Source: JAHZMA01 sp965205905 (lineage in GTDB: Bacteria; Pseudomonadota; Alphaproteobacteria; JABAAW01; JAHZMA01). Taken from it: a DNA stretch of 64,000 nt. The DNA lies in contig CBDBHZ010000012.1 of the NCBI GenBank assembly GCA_965205905.1, forward strand, positions 310,001 to 374,000. The letters run 5' to 3'. Below are positions 42,645 through 52,445 of this stretch, piece after piece (position 1 is the stretch's first letter; every line of letters begins with the position of its first letter). A program made the position numbers and the translations under genes. The notes beneath the pieces are model-generated. The model was not told where the DNA came from. It was given only the letters and a program-made list of their open reading frames with translations, and searched no databases.

Positions 42645-43673
42645 ATGATTAAAGTCGCAATAGATGGCATGGGCGGTGACCGCTCACCCTTAATGGTGAT
42701 AGGTGGCATTTTACGTGCGGCGCAACGTTATCCCAATGTGCATTTTATCCTATTTGGTGATAGGAATAAAATTCAGCCTTTATTAGCCAAAAAACATTTT
42801 GCACCCATTAACGATAGGGTGGATATTATCCATACTGACGAGGTTGTTACAATGGATGAATCACCTTCCAATGCGATTAGGCGCGGTAGAAACTCGTCAA
42901 TGGGGCTAGCATTAAATTCGTTGCGCGAAAAACAAGTTGATTGCGTTATATCGGCAGGCAATACGGGTGCGCTGATGGGCATGGCTAAGATTATGATTAA
43001 AGTGGTGGAAGGGATTGAACGCCCTGCGATGGCGTCACTATGCCCCACCATACGTGGCGAAACCGTGATGCTTGATTTAGGCGCGAATATTAGCGCAAGC
43101 CCGTATCAGCTAGAACAATTCGCCTTGATGGGTAAGATTTTTGCCACCGCCACATTGGGTATCGAAAAACCAACAATCGGGTTACTCAATATTGGTTCAG
43201 AAGCATTAAAAGGTCCTGATGAAGTGCGCGCCGCCGCCGCCTTGCTTGAGAAAATTCCAGAAACCATCAATTATACAGGCTTTGTGGAAGCCAACGAAAT
43301 TGTTGCGGGCAAAGTCGATGTGGTGGTGATGGATGGCTATAGCGGTAATATCGCCTTAAAAGCGATGGAAGGAGTGGCGAACTTCTTAATGCAAGGGCTT
43401 AAAAATGTCTATAGCACGAATATTCTAACGAAATTTGCTGTCTTTTTAATACGCAAACCGATGAAGCATTTTTTCCACAGGGTTGACCCACGTGTCCATA
43501 ATGGTGCGGTATTTTTAGGGCTTAACGGCATTGTGGTGAAAAGTCATGGCGGCACAGATTCGCTTGGCTTTGCCCATGCAATTTCGGTGGGGATTGATAC
43601 TGTTCAACATGGATTTTTGGCAAAAGTGAATGCCGAATTGCCATCTTTAATGAGAGATGACAACAATGACTGA
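42645..43673 (+). CDS. plsX: Acyl-ACP:phosphate acyltransferase
   Basis: Makes acyl-phosphate for phospholipid synthesis; 342 residues. It starts IKVAIDGMGGDRSPLMV and contains SAGNTGALM, DLGANISASPYQLEQFA and NGAVFLGLNGIVVKSHGG, all canonical. The last 17 bp overlap fabH. Confidence 0.96.
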   Translation: MIKVAIDGMGGDRSPLMVIGGILRAAQRYPNVHFILFGDRNKIQPLLAKKHFAPINDRVDIIHTDEVVTMDESPSNAIRRGRNSSMGLALNSLREKQVDCVISAGNTGALMGMAKIMIKVVEGIERPAMASLCPTIRGETVMLDLGANISASPYQLEQFALMGKIFATATLGIEKPTIGLLNIGSEALKGPDEVRAAAALLEKIPETINYTGFVEANEIVAGKVDVVVMDGYSGNIALKAMEGVANFLMQGLKNVYSTNILTKFAVFLIRKPMKHFFHRVDPRVHNGAVFLGLNGIVVKSHGGTDSLGFAHAISVGIDTVQHGFLAKVNAELPSLMRDDNND

Positions 43674-44658
43674 TTGCGGGCGATATAAAACTGTCATTAT
43701 GGGGGTGGATTCTTATCTGCCACAAAAGATTGTTGAAAATAAAGAATTAGAGCAAAAAATTGATACCTCCGATGAATGGATAAGGCAACGCACGGGCATT
43801 GCCCGCAGGCATATTGCCGCTGCTGATGAAAACACCTCAACTCTTGCCATTAAGGCGGCGAAAAATCTTCTTAATCAGTTGCAAATCGATGCTGATGGTA
43901 TTGATTTGGTGATCGTTGCCACCTCATCGCCCGATAATGTATTCCCTGCCACTGCCACCCGTGTGCAACAAGCGTTAGGCATTCGCGGTGCGGCTTTTGA
44001 TGTGCAAGCGGTATGTGCGGGCTTTATTTACGCGATGGTAACTGCCAATAGTTTGCTGTGTCAGGGGCTTTATAAAAGGGCTTTGATAATCGGTGCTGAT
44101 TTATATAGCCGTTTTGTGGATTGGGATGATAGGAATACTTGTATCTTGTTTGGCGATGGTGCGGGCGCAATGTTGCTTGATGCCGTGCCGCTGAGCGAGC
44201 ATGAGAAATATGACGGGCGCGGCTATATTCACGGACGCGTATGGAGCGATGGCGCTTATTACGATTCGCTCTATGTTGATGGCGGGGCAGGTTCTACCGG
44301 TAAAACAATTGGCGCGATTCACATGAATGGCAAAGAAGTATTCAAACATGCGGTCAATTATATGTCAGAATCGATGCAAATCGTGTTGAAAGAATCAGGG
44401 CTAACGGTAGAATCGTTAGACTGGCTGGCACCGCATCAGGCAAATATCCGCATCATGAAAGCGGTTGCTGAAAAATTAGAAATTCCTGATGAGAAGGTTT
44501 TTGTTACCGTGCAAGAACATGCCAATATTGCCGCCGCTACTGTGCCTGTTGCCTTGCATCATGGCGTTACATCAGGTAAATTAAAGCAAGGTGATATGGT
44601 AGGGATGACAGCATTGGGCGGAGGTTTTGCATGGGGTGCGGCAGTTGTAAAATGGTGA
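43657..44658 (+). CDS. fabH: 3-oxoacyl-ACP synthase III
   Basis: Starts fatty acid synthesis by condensing acetyl-CoA with malonyl-ACP. The 333-residue protein has the active Cys in DVQAVCAGFIYAM, His in APHQANIRI and Asn in QEHANIAAATVP, plus a C-terminal GMTALGGGFAWGAA. ATG at 43657 or 43666; both lie inside plsX. In many relatives ihfA and merR follow at once; here four other genes intervene. Confidence 0.95.
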   Translation: MTTMTDCGRYKTVIMGVDSYLPQKIVENKELEQKIDTSDEWIRQRTGIARRHIAAADENTSTLAIKAAKNLLNQLQIDADGIDLVIVATSSPDNVFPATATRVQQALGIRGAAFDVQAVCAGFIYAMVTANSLLCQGLYKRALIIGADLYSRFVDWDDRNTCILFGDGAGAMLLDAVPLSEHEKYDGRGYIHGRVWSDGAYYDSLYVDGGAGSTGKTIGAIHMNGKEVFKHAVNYMSESMQIVLKESGLTVESLDWLAPHQANIRIMKAVAEKLEIPDEKVFVTVQEHANIAAATVPVALHHGVTSGKLKQGDMVGMTALGGGFAWGAAVVKW

Positions 44659-45686
44659 AATCCATCATGGCGTTCACTATGATGGTGGTCAGCATCATGG
44701 TGCTGTTCTCGTCGGTTAGCTTTGCCGCCGACCGTATGGCAATTATTTTTCAGTATGATAGCAATGCAGATTTTCGCGATACCATCTATTCAGGTGCAGC
44801 AGAAGCCGCCGCGCTTTATGGTTACGAACTTGATGCCTATCATGTGGTGTTGAGCCCCAGAAGCAGCCCCAAAAGATGGTTTGATAGCAATGTTATGCAA
44901 AAGCGCCCCAAAGCAATTATTGTGGTTGATTCGGCATTATCGAATCATACGCAAGATTTGATAGATTCGGCTTTAAGGCAAAGAATTTCAGTAGGTGTGA
45001 TTAATGGCAATTTAGAACAATCCTATCAGGGCGCGGCTTTTAAGGTTGGTAGTGTGCAAGCAGATGAGGGGCAGTTGGCAGGTAGATATTTAAGTCAATT
45101 CAGCACTCAGCCTCCTCTATGTATCACTCATGTTATCGCCATAAATAACGATAAATTGCGGTGTCAAGGGCTTGCCAATGGCATGGGCACATCGATTTAT
45201 CAGCTGAGTGCCGATGCACAATATGATGAAATTTATAAGGGTGTAGAAAGTTTTTTAAGCGCGGTTGATGGCGAGATGCCCTATGTGGTGATTACCAACC
45301 AAGCAATGATAGCACCGTTGTTAAAAGCGCGTGATGCTATTAAAAAAGCAGGCTTAGGCGATTTTAATATTGGCTTTGTGGGGCAAGCGGGCAGTCAGGT
45401 GATTGATGATATTGTGAGACAAAAAATTGTGTTTGCCGTGCATGACCAGCCTTTCTTTCAGGGCTATTGGGCAATCAGCGCGATGGCATTAAGGTTAACA
45501 TTCAAACTAGAGCCACAAAAATTTGTCTCGTCAGGGCCGATGGTGGTTGATAGAAAAATCGCGCAAACCATCAAGCAAGGGCAAAAGATTGTTACTCTCA
45601 ATATTAAAACAGATAAACGGATTCCCACTCATTCTGGCGCGAATAAGAGTTACCCTGCGATTCAACCGTTACGGCTTAATCCGTAA
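44652..45686 (+). CDS. Periplasmic sugar-type substrate-binding protein
   Basis: A 344-residue exported protein with a signal peptide ending near SSVSFAA. The body resembles type I periplasmic binding proteins of the LacI/ribose-binding class: MAIIFQYDSNADFRDTIYSG at the start, KAIIVVDSALS, VGVINGN and NIGFVGQAGSQVIDDI. The ATG overlaps the fabH stop region by 7 bp. No ABC permease or ATPase is adjacent; a chemoreceptor gene lies convergently downstream, 14 bp away. A sensory rather than transport role is possible but unproven. Confidence 0.78.
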   Translation: MVKSIMAFTMMVVSIMVLFSSVSFAADRMAIIFQYDSNADFRDTIYSGAAEAAALYGYELDAYHVVLSPRSSPKRWFDSNVMQKRPKAIIVVDSALSNHTQDLIDSALRQRISVGVINGNLEQSYQGAAFKVGSVQADEGQLAGRYLSQFSTQPPLCITHVIAINNDKLRCQGLANGMGTSIYQLSADAQYDEIYKGVESFLSAVDGEMPYVVITNQAMIAPLLKARDAIKKAGLGDFNIGFVGQAGSQVIDDIVRQKIVFAVHDQPFFQGYWAISAMALRLTFKLEPQKFVSSGPMVVDRKIAQTIKQGQKIVTLNIKTDKRIPTHSGANKSYPAIQPLRLNP

Positions 45687-45700
45687 ATTTCGCTCGTCTA

Positions 45701-47260
45701 TTACGCATCTTTCACTTGGCAATGGAATAGTCTAATTTCTTCGCCCAATTCATCAGCTAATTTCTTTAAGGCTTCGGTATCAGCGCGCACCATATCGGCA
45801 ACATTATTGGTGCTTTTGGCAGATTCGCTAACGGTCTCAACCCCTTGATTGATACGCTGTGTGCCTGCTTTGCCTTGCTCGGCACTTTCCACAATTTTAC
45901 CCACCGCCATATTTTGCAAATCGATAGATTCAGAAATCTCACTGGATAATTTGTTGATATTATCCACAACAGCGGTAACTTGAGTGATCGCACCCACAGC
46001 ACCATCAGTCTCGCTTTGAATGGTGGCAATTTGCGCCGAAATATCTTCGGTGGCTTTTGCGGTTTGATTGGCAAGATTTTTAACCTCGCCCGCCACCACA
46101 GCAAAGCCTTTGCCTGCCTCGCCCGCACGTGCCGCTTCAATCGTTGCATTCAGTGCCAGTAAATTGGTTTGATTGGCAATATCGTTGATTAATTGCACCA
46201 CCTCACCAATACGGTCGGCTGAAACCGCTAACCCTTGAATTTTCTCGTTTGCACCATCGGTCTGGATTGTGGCATTTTCGGCAATGTTGCGCGATTGCGT
46301 CATTTGTTCATAAACAGTCTTGATTGATGATGATAAATTATCGCCCGATTGCGTTACCAATGCGGTATTCTCATTCATCTGGATACTGGCATCTGAAATC
46401 ACATTGATATTATCGATGGTGGCATGGGCATTTTGCGATAATGTCTCACCAGTGGCTGAAATTTTTGTAATCGCAGTTTCTATATCGTGAAACGTCTTGC
46501 TGATTTTACTATCAAACTCATCAAAAATGCCTTGCAGTTTTTCCAATCGTTTCTCTTCTTCGCCCTGATGCTCATCTTCAATCGCTTGTATTTTGGTTTG
46601 ATGCTCGTGTTGCAATAATTCTGTTATTTTTTGGTCACTATAATAAGCGTGCATTCTCTCCATCTCGGCTTTTCTTTGGGCAAATGCCAATATTAGCCCA
46701 AGAATGATGGCAGTAAATAATGTGCCCGTCCGCAATTCCATGTAGAATGTGTCGGTAAATTGCAATGCAGGTGCCTCATAATAGGCGTAATAAAGCATAA
46801 ATAATAATGACGGGAACGCAATCAAATAGCTTAACCGTTGGAATGTTTTTTCGTGGGCAGCCGTAATAAAATAAGGCAGTGCCATCACCACCACACCCAC
46901 GATAATATCAATATCGGTGCGGTTGGCGAATAAGAATAGCATGGTATAGCAGGCGCCAATCACCAGAAAAAACAATAAGATACGTGGCAGTAAAATTTTG
47001 TTCAGCCATAGCATAGCAACGATAACAAGCGCAGTGAATAGAAAGCCAGATTGCACCAAAAGCATCAGGCTAACGATTTCATTTAACTCTTCGGGATAGG
47101 GATAAAACAGTAAATCGCTAATATTGCTGATAGCCAATAACACCATAATCAGCGTAATCGCATAAGACATGCTGAGCGGACGCCGATAGCGAGCGTCTTC
47201 GGACATGTTAGGGGTAACATATTGTAAGATTTTAGTTACGAATATTGGTGATTCCGCCAT
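45701..47260 (-). CDS. Methyl-accepting chemotaxis protein with polytopic membrane input domain
   Basis: A 519-residue chemoreceptor. The N-terminal roughly 215 residues form about six membrane helices with only short loops and no periplasmic ligand domain, so the input module is membrane-embedded. No clear HAMP domain follows; a coiled linker (QHEHQTKIQAIEDEHQGEEE) leads to the signalling domain, whose tip reads INDIANQTNLLALNATIEAA then ARAGEAGKGFAVVAGEVK. It faces the binding-protein gene convergently and diverges from dsbA. Possible signals include membrane potential, lipids or light; nothing in the sequence decides. Confidence 0.88.
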   Translation of the reverse strand: MAESPIFVTKILQYVTPNMSEDARYRRPLSMSYAITLIMVLLAISNISDLLFYPYPEELNEIVSLMLLVQSGFLFTALVIVAMLWLNKILLPRILLFFLVIGACYTMLFLFANRTDIDIIVGVVVMALPYFITAAHEKTFQRLSYLIAFPSLLFMLYYAYYEAPALQFTDTFYMELRTGTLFTAIILGLILAFAQRKAEMERMHAYYSDQKITELLQHEHQTKIQAIEDEHQGEEEKRLEKLQGIFDEFDSKISKTFHDIETAITKISATGETLSQNAHATIDNINVISDASIQMNENTALVTQSGDNLSSSIKTVYEQMTQSRNIAENATIQTDGANEKIQGLAVSADRIGEVVQLINDIANQTNLLALNATIEAARAGEAGKGFAVVAGEVKNLANQTAKATEDISAQIATIQSETDGAVGAITQVTAVVDNINKLSSEISESIDLQNMAVGKIVESAEQGKAGTQRINQGVETVSESAKSTNNVADMVRADTEALKKLADELGEEIRLFHCQVKDA

Positions 47261-47463
47261 TTAATTTACTCTGTATAGAATTTTCTTATTATGGCATTAT
47301 GCCTTTCATTAAGGCTTTTTGCAACCATTATGTTGAGTGTTTTATAAAATTTGTGCAATAAGAATATTTGGGAGTATTTGGAAAAACCCACTTGTTATTT
47401 ACTCAAAATAAAGCTAATATCACCCATCTTAAACAGATTCACATTTCAGGAGGGAAATGCACT

Positions 47464-48072
47464 ATGTCTATTGCTCATTTTAACCGTATTAAAAATATAT
47501 CTATGCTGATAATTGGCATCGTTTTTTGTGCCAACATTATCGCCAGCACCGCTTATGCTCAGCAGGTGGATAAGAATCAATTGCTTGTCGGTCAACCAGA
47601 TGCGAAACTTACCATCATAGAATATGCGTCTTTATCCTGTCCGCATTGCGCCAATTTTCACCGCACTGTTTATCCGCAAATCAAAAAAGAGTTTCTTGAT
47701 ACGGGCATTGCCAAACTTTATATCCGCGACTTTCCGCATAATGATGCTGGCACGGTGGCAACTGTGGTAAAACGTTGTGCGCCCGAAAATGTGCAGTTAG
47801 CACTTTACGATAAAATGCTGAAAGAACAATCAAATTGGCTGAGTGCTGATGATGTGCGGGTGCCGCTTAAAAAATATGGCGCATTGGCAGGCATTAATTC
47901 GCAACAAATTGAGGCATGTTTTCAAGATAAAGAGTTGGTCTCAACCCTTTTTGACGATATTAAGCAAGCGCAAAAAGATGGCGTTAGGGGTGTGCCTTCG
48001 GTGTTTATCAATGGCAAACAAATTGATGCCACCTACAAAGCCATTGCCAAAGCCATTAAGGCAGCACAATAA
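47464..48072 (+). CDS. DsbA-family thiol oxidoreductase
   Basis: Periplasmic disulfide-forming enzyme of 202 residues. A signal peptide ends near STAYAQQ. The thioredoxin-fold active site is CPHC in YASLSCPHCANF, and the cis-Pro loop is GVRGVPSVFINGK. The ATG at 47464 is preceded by AGGAGGG, a near-perfect ribosome site; the upstream frame from 47368 is discarded. smc begins 3 bp after the stop, an adjacency typical of Alphaproteobacteria. Confidence 0.88.
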   Translation: MSIAHFNRIKNISMLIIGIVFCANIIASTAYAQQVDKNQLLVGQPDAKLTIIEYASLSCPHCANFHRTVYPQIKKEFLDTGIAKLYIRDFPHNDAGTVATVVKRCAPENVQLALYDKMLKEQSNWLSADDVRVPLKKYGALAGINSQQIEACFQDKELVSTLFDDIKQAQKDGVRGVPSVFINGKQIDATYKAIAKAIKAAQ

Positions 48073-48075
48073 AAA

Positions 48076-51000
48076 GTGCAGTTCAAACGCTTAGAAATTA
48101 ACGGGTTCAAATCATTTGCTGAAACAAGCCGTTTGGAATTTTACGAAGGCCTTACGGGCATTGTAGGACCGAATGGGTGCGGGAAATCCAACATTGTTGA
48201 AGCGATTCGTTGGGTGATGGGCGAAAATTCAGCACGCAAAATGCGCTCATCAGAAATGAATGATGTTATTTTCAATGGCACTCAAACCCGCGCCAAAAGG
48301 CAGTTTGCTGAAATCTCGCTGGTGCTAGATAATCAGGCGTTCGAAGCACCAACGCAATATAACCACCATGATGAGCTGGTGATTACCCGCCGTATTGATA
48401 GAGGAGAAGGCTCGCTTTATTCCATCAATGGCAACAAAGTCCGCGCATCAGATGTGCAGCTTTTATTTGCTGATTTATCGCTAGGGGCAGGCGGTTCGGC
48501 GCAAATATCGCAAGGCATGGTCAGCGAAATTATCCATCAACGTAGCTCTGAACGGCGTAAATTGTTGGAAGAAGCGGCAGGCATTCGGGGCTTGCGGGTG
48601 AGGCGTGAGGCGGCAGAAAGAAAACTTGATAAGACTGAAGAAAACCTTGTCCGCATCGGCGATACCATCATTTTGCTGAATGAACAATATAAAGAATTGC
48701 AATTAGCAGCCGAACAAGCAAGGCAATATAAAACAATATCAACGCAAATACAAACCCTGCAAAGCAAGCGGTCTTACTTGCAATATCAATCATGCTTCAA
48801 TACGCTGAATCGCCAGAAGCAACAATTTATCAAGGCGGAGGCTGATAGTGTAAAAGCCGAAACTGAAAAAAATATTATCGCTGAACAAGCGGCAGAGCAT
48901 CGCCAAAAATTGCAAACAACCCAAGAAAAATTTTACGAAATACAAGCAAAGCACAAAAGATTTGAGATTGAGTTAGAAAATTTTGATAAGGAAAGTCAGG
49001 CACGCAAGCAGGCACGCGCCCAAATGCAAACCCGTAAACAAAGCATCAAGACCGAAATAGAAACCGCGCAATCGCGGCTAGAAAATGCTGATACAAGGCA
49101 AAAACAGCTCGCAGCTGAAATGGCTGAATTGCAAAACCAAGCTGATAATCCGCAAACAGAAATCGATGGTTTAAGCAAAGAATATCAGCAAATGCAAGAT
49201 GATTATCGGCAATTACAGCAACGGCTGAATAAGCTGAATCAAGACCATGCCAACGCGCAAGCGGTGCATCAGGCATTATGCAAAGAAAAAGAAGATATGC
49301 AGGCAAGGCATCAACGGTTAGGGCAAACGCAAGCAACATATCAGCAACAGCTTGCTGCGATGAAAACTGAAACGCCCGAAACCGATAATCAAGACCTCAC
49401 ACAATCGCGTGATATTGTGAGTCAAGCACAACAAAAAGCCGATAAATTATTGCAAGAAAAATTACCGCAAGCCGAAACAGAATTTGCAACCGCACGGGCG
49501 GATATTGAAAAAATCAATCGCCAGATACAAGAAAAACTGCGCCCGATGCAAGAAAAACAAACTCAGCTTTCTGCTGAAATTGATACATTATCACGCGTGT
49601 TTCAACGGCAAAATAGCGAATTCACCATGATTTTAGATAAGATTGAGGTGGCAGAGGGGTTTGAAACCGCGCTTTCTGCGGTGCTAGCCGATGATTTAGA
49701 AGCATCTTTAGAACAAGACGCGCCTATCTATTGGCAAAAACCGCAAATTAATACGCCATTGCCAGCATTGCCAGAGGGCGTTCGAAGCATGGCGGAGTTT
49801 GTAAAAGCACCCGAAGCATTAACAGCGCGGTTATCGCAAATCGGGGTGGTGTTTGATAATGAAAATACCGAACAATTAATTGAAAAATTGGCGCAAGGGC
49901 AGAGATTAGTGAATCAAAAAGGCGCGGTATGGCGGTGGGATGGTTTTAGAATCACGCAAGGTGCGCTTGCCCCATCTGCGACCAAATTAGAGGAGCGCAA
50001 TCGGCTGGCTTCTTTGGTAGCAGAACGTGGTGCGCTAGAAGAAACTCTGTTCGTTATCAAAAAACAGTTGGAAACTGAACAAGAAGCAGCAAGGGAGATT
50101 GTCAGCAAAACGGAACAGGATTTGCAAAAATTGCAACATGATAATCGGCAGGCAGTTGAACAGTTGCAAGCCGCACAAAAAACCTTAAATAAGGCAGAGA
50201 ATGATGAGCGACAACGGCAGAATCAGCAACAGCAATTACAGTTGAAAAAAACGCAATTACAAGAAAAAATCACCGAAACTGAGACTGAGAAGGCGGAGGT
50301 TCAAAAAGGCATCGGTAATCTAGAAACTCAAATCGCCAATGTTGCCCAGCAAGATGATATTATTGCCAAAGTGAATATATTGGCGCGTGAGCGTGAAGAG
50401 CGCGATATGGCATTGCGCGCCAAACATAGCGTGATTGAACAGCTGAAAAATAATATCAAATCCAAGCAAAAGCAGTTGCAGGATTTACTGCAGAGGCTTG
50501 ATGAATGGCAAGCGCATCATATATCGGCGCAAGAGGTGATAACAAGGCTTAATGAGGAATTGCAACAAATATTGCAAACCCCCAATATTGATGAGGAATC
50601 GGAACAGCAAAATCGGCAAAAAATATTAGATTTAATCAATGATACCCAAAAACATATCACCGATATTCAAACCGAATTATCACAGCTTAATCAGCAAAAT
50701 CACGATTATACCGAAAAAATTACCACGCTTGATATGCAAATTAGAAAAATGGAAGAAGTAAAAATTCGTTCCGATGAAGGGCAGAAAATCAATCAGGAAC
50801 AGCTTGATGAGATTACCCAAAAAATCAGTGAAGAATTTGGCGTATCAGCTGATAAATTACCCGAAATTGGCGAATTCTCACCGAACGAAAAATTACCATC
50901 GGCTGATAAATTATCCGAACAATTACGGCAAACCCAAGAAAAGCGTGATGCGCTAGGGGCGGTGAATCTGCGTGCCGAAATTGAACAAGAAGAATTACGC

Positions 51001-51567
51001 ATAAGGCTAGATGATATTACCGAACAAAGTGATGATTTGCAAAAGGCGGTGATTGAGTTGAAAAATGGCATCACGCGTCTTAATAGCGAAGCGCGTAAAG
51101 AGTTGTTGCTGGCATTTGATAAGGTAAATAAGCATTTCTCTGAAATTTTCTTAAAATTATTCGGCGGCGGCAAGGCGATGATTAGGCTTGATAATGATGA
51201 GGAGCCTCTTCATGCGGGGCTAGAAATTTTGGCATCGCCACCCGGTAAAAAATTGCATAATCTCAGCCTGCTTTCAGGTGGCGAACAAGCGATGACCTCG
51301 CTGGCATTGGTGATGGCAATCTTTATGACAAAGCCCATGCCATTATGTGTGCTTGATGAGGTGGACGCACCACTTGATGACGAGAATGTGCGCCGTCTTT
51401 ACGATTTGATTGAAGAGCTGAATGCCACGATGCAGACGCGCTTTATTTTGGTAACCCATCACCGTATGGGCATGAGCCGTTGCCAATATCTCTATGGCGT
51501 TACGATGGCAGAAAAAGGCGTCAGCAGGCTGGTGAGCGTTAATCTAAGTGAGGCAACAGCCGCTTAA
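48076..51567 (+). CDS. smc: Chromosome segregation ATPase SMC
   Basis: Bacterial condensin of 1163 residues. The N-terminal Walker A is GPNGCGKSN within IVGPNGCGKSNIVEAIRWVM, and the C-terminal ABC signature is LLSGGEQAMTSLAL followed by Walker B VLDEVDAPLDDENV. Between lie two long Gln/Glu-rich coiled-coil arms and a hinge at about 520-620 (VRSMAEFVKAPEALTA). GTG start. scpA and scpB are not in the window. Confidence 0.96.
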   Translation: MQFKRLEINGFKSFAETSRLEFYEGLTGIVGPNGCGKSNIVEAIRWVMGENSARKMRSSEMNDVIFNGTQTRAKRQFAEISLVLDNQAFEAPTQYNHHDELVITRRIDRGEGSLYSINGNKVRASDVQLLFADLSLGAGGSAQISQGMVSEIIHQRSSERRKLLEEAAGIRGLRVRREAAERKLDKTEENLVRIGDTIILLNEQYKELQLAAEQARQYKTISTQIQTLQSKRSYLQYQSCFNTLNRQKQQFIKAEADSVKAETEKNIIAEQAAEHRQKLQTTQEKFYEIQAKHKRFEIELENFDKESQARKQARAQMQTRKQSIKTEIETAQSRLENADTRQKQLAAEMAELQNQADNPQTEIDGLSKEYQQMQDDYRQLQQRLNKLNQDHANAQAVHQALCKEKEDMQARHQRLGQTQATYQQQLAAMKTETPETDNQDLTQSRDIVSQAQQKADKLLQEKLPQAETEFATARADIEKINRQIQEKLRPMQEKQTQLSAEIDTLSRVFQRQNSEFTMILDKIEVAEGFETALSAVLADDLEASLEQDAPIYWQKPQINTPLPALPEGVRSMAEFVKAPEALTARLSQIGVVFDNENTEQLIEKLAQGQRLVNQKGAVWRWDGFRITQGALAPSATKLEERNRLASLVAERGALEETLFVIKKQLETEQEAAREIVSKTEQDLQKLQHDNRQAVEQLQAAQKTLNKAENDERQRQNQQQQLQLKKTQLQEKITETETEKAEVQKGIGNLETQIANVAQQDDIIAKVNILAREREERDMALRAKHSVIEQLKNNIKSKQKQLQDLLQRLDEWQAHHISAQEVITRLNEELQQILQTPNIDEESEQQNRQKILDLINDTQKHITDIQTELSQLNQQNHDYTEKITTLDMQIRKMEEVKIRSDEGQKINQEQLDEITQKISEEFGVSADKLPEIGEFSPNEKLPSADKLSEQLRQTQEKRDALGAVNLRAEIEQEELRIRLDDITEQSDDLQKAVIELKNGITRLNSEARKELLLAFDKVNKHFSEIFLKLFGGGKAMIRLDNDEEPLHAGLEILASPPGKKLHNLSLLSGGEQAMTSLALVMAIFMTKPMPLCVLDEVDAPLDDENVRRLYDLIEELNATMQTRFILVTHHRMGMSRCQYLYGVTMAEKGVSRLVSVNLSEATAA

Positions 51568-51603
51568 TTGACTCTTATCGGCAAATATTAGGCAATATTT
51601 AAC

Positions 51604-51633
51604 TTGATTTTAATGATGATTTTTCTATATGGT
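51604..51633 (+). promoter_or_regulatory. Candidate promoter for ihfA-merR
   Basis: TTGATT (51604-51609) and TATGGT (51628-51633) with an 18-bp spacer in a strongly AT-rich 109-bp gap between smc and ihfA; AAGAGG precedes the start codon. Pattern match only. Confidence 0.4.
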
Positions 51634-51676
51634 ATAAATATTATGACTGAACAGCATTATTTTTCAAGAGGTTATT

Positions 51677-51982
51677 GTGGCGCCAATAGATAACACGCAA
51701 ACCATCACACGTGGTGATTTGGTAGAAGAGCTTTACAATCAGCTAGGGCTGTCGCGCCGTGAATGTAAAGCATTGGTGGAGCAAATTTTAGACGGAATGT
51801 CAGATTCATTGATTGCGGGCGATAGTGTTAAAATCTCATCATTTGGCAGTTTTTTGGTGCGGGATAAAAAACAGCGCATCGGGCGTAACCCACGCACAGG
51901 CGAGCTTGCCACCATAACGCCCCGAAGGGTGCTTTCTTTTCGTGCCAGTGCCATGCTGAAGCAAAAGATGAATCATGAGTAA
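51677..51982 (+). CDS. ihfA: Integration host factor alpha subunit
   Basis: DNA-bending protein of the HU/IHF family, 101 residues. It starts with TRGDLVEELYNQLGLSRREC, and the beta-arm region shows IGRNPRTGELATITPRRVLSF. The alpha subunit is inferred from the alphaproteobacterial pairing with a MerR gene directly downstream. GTG start, with AAGAGG upstream. The stop overlaps merR by 8 bp. Confidence 0.93.
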   Translation: MAPIDNTQTITRGDLVEELYNQLGLSRRECKALVEQILDGMSDSLIAGDSVKISSFGSFLVRDKKQRIGRNPRTGELATITPRRVLSFRASAMLKQKMNHE

Positions 51983-52442
51983 TAAAACCGCCACCGCTTA
52001 CCGCACCATTTCAGAAGTGGCTGATATGGTTGGGGTCAAGCCTCATGTTTTGCGCTTTTGGGAGAAGAAATTCACGCAAATTAAGCCAATGAAACGTCCA
52101 TCGGGCAGACGCTATTATCGCCCCGAAGATGTGAAAGTGATTGAGCAAATCCGCGATTTACTACATCGGCAAGGTTATACAGTGCGTGGTGTTCAGCAAT
52201 TATTCAAGCAAAAAGGCGTCAAAGTATTTCAACTGCGTGATGAATCGCTAGAATTTGGCACGATGACTGTCAATCAGCAAAATGATTTAATGGCGCAAGA
52301 TGATATGAGCCATGAGGGGTTCGCGCAAGAAAGCAGCACGTATCAAGCCGAAGCGGGCATCATTCTCACCCCCGAAATGCAAGCAAAATTACAACGCCTA
52401 TATGATGATATTGGGCAATCTTTGCAAAAATATCCGAGTTGA
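51975..52442 (+). CDS. MerR-family transcriptional regulator
   Basis: A 155-residue DNA-binding protein. The N-terminal winged helix has YRTISEVADMVGVKPHVLRFWEKKF and RPSGRRYYRPEDVKVIEQIR, typical of the branch encoded beside ihfA. The C-terminal part is Gln/Met-rich and has no metal-binding cysteines. Targets unknown. Confidence 0.88.
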   Translation: MSNKTATAYRTISEVADMVGVKPHVLRFWEKKFTQIKPMKRPSGRRYYRPEDVKVIEQIRDLLHRQGYTVRGVQQLFKQKGVKVFQLRDESLEFGTMTVNQQNDLMAQDDMSHEGFAQESSTYQAEAGIILTPEMQAKLQRLYDDIGQSLQKYPS

Positions 52443-52445
52443 GTG

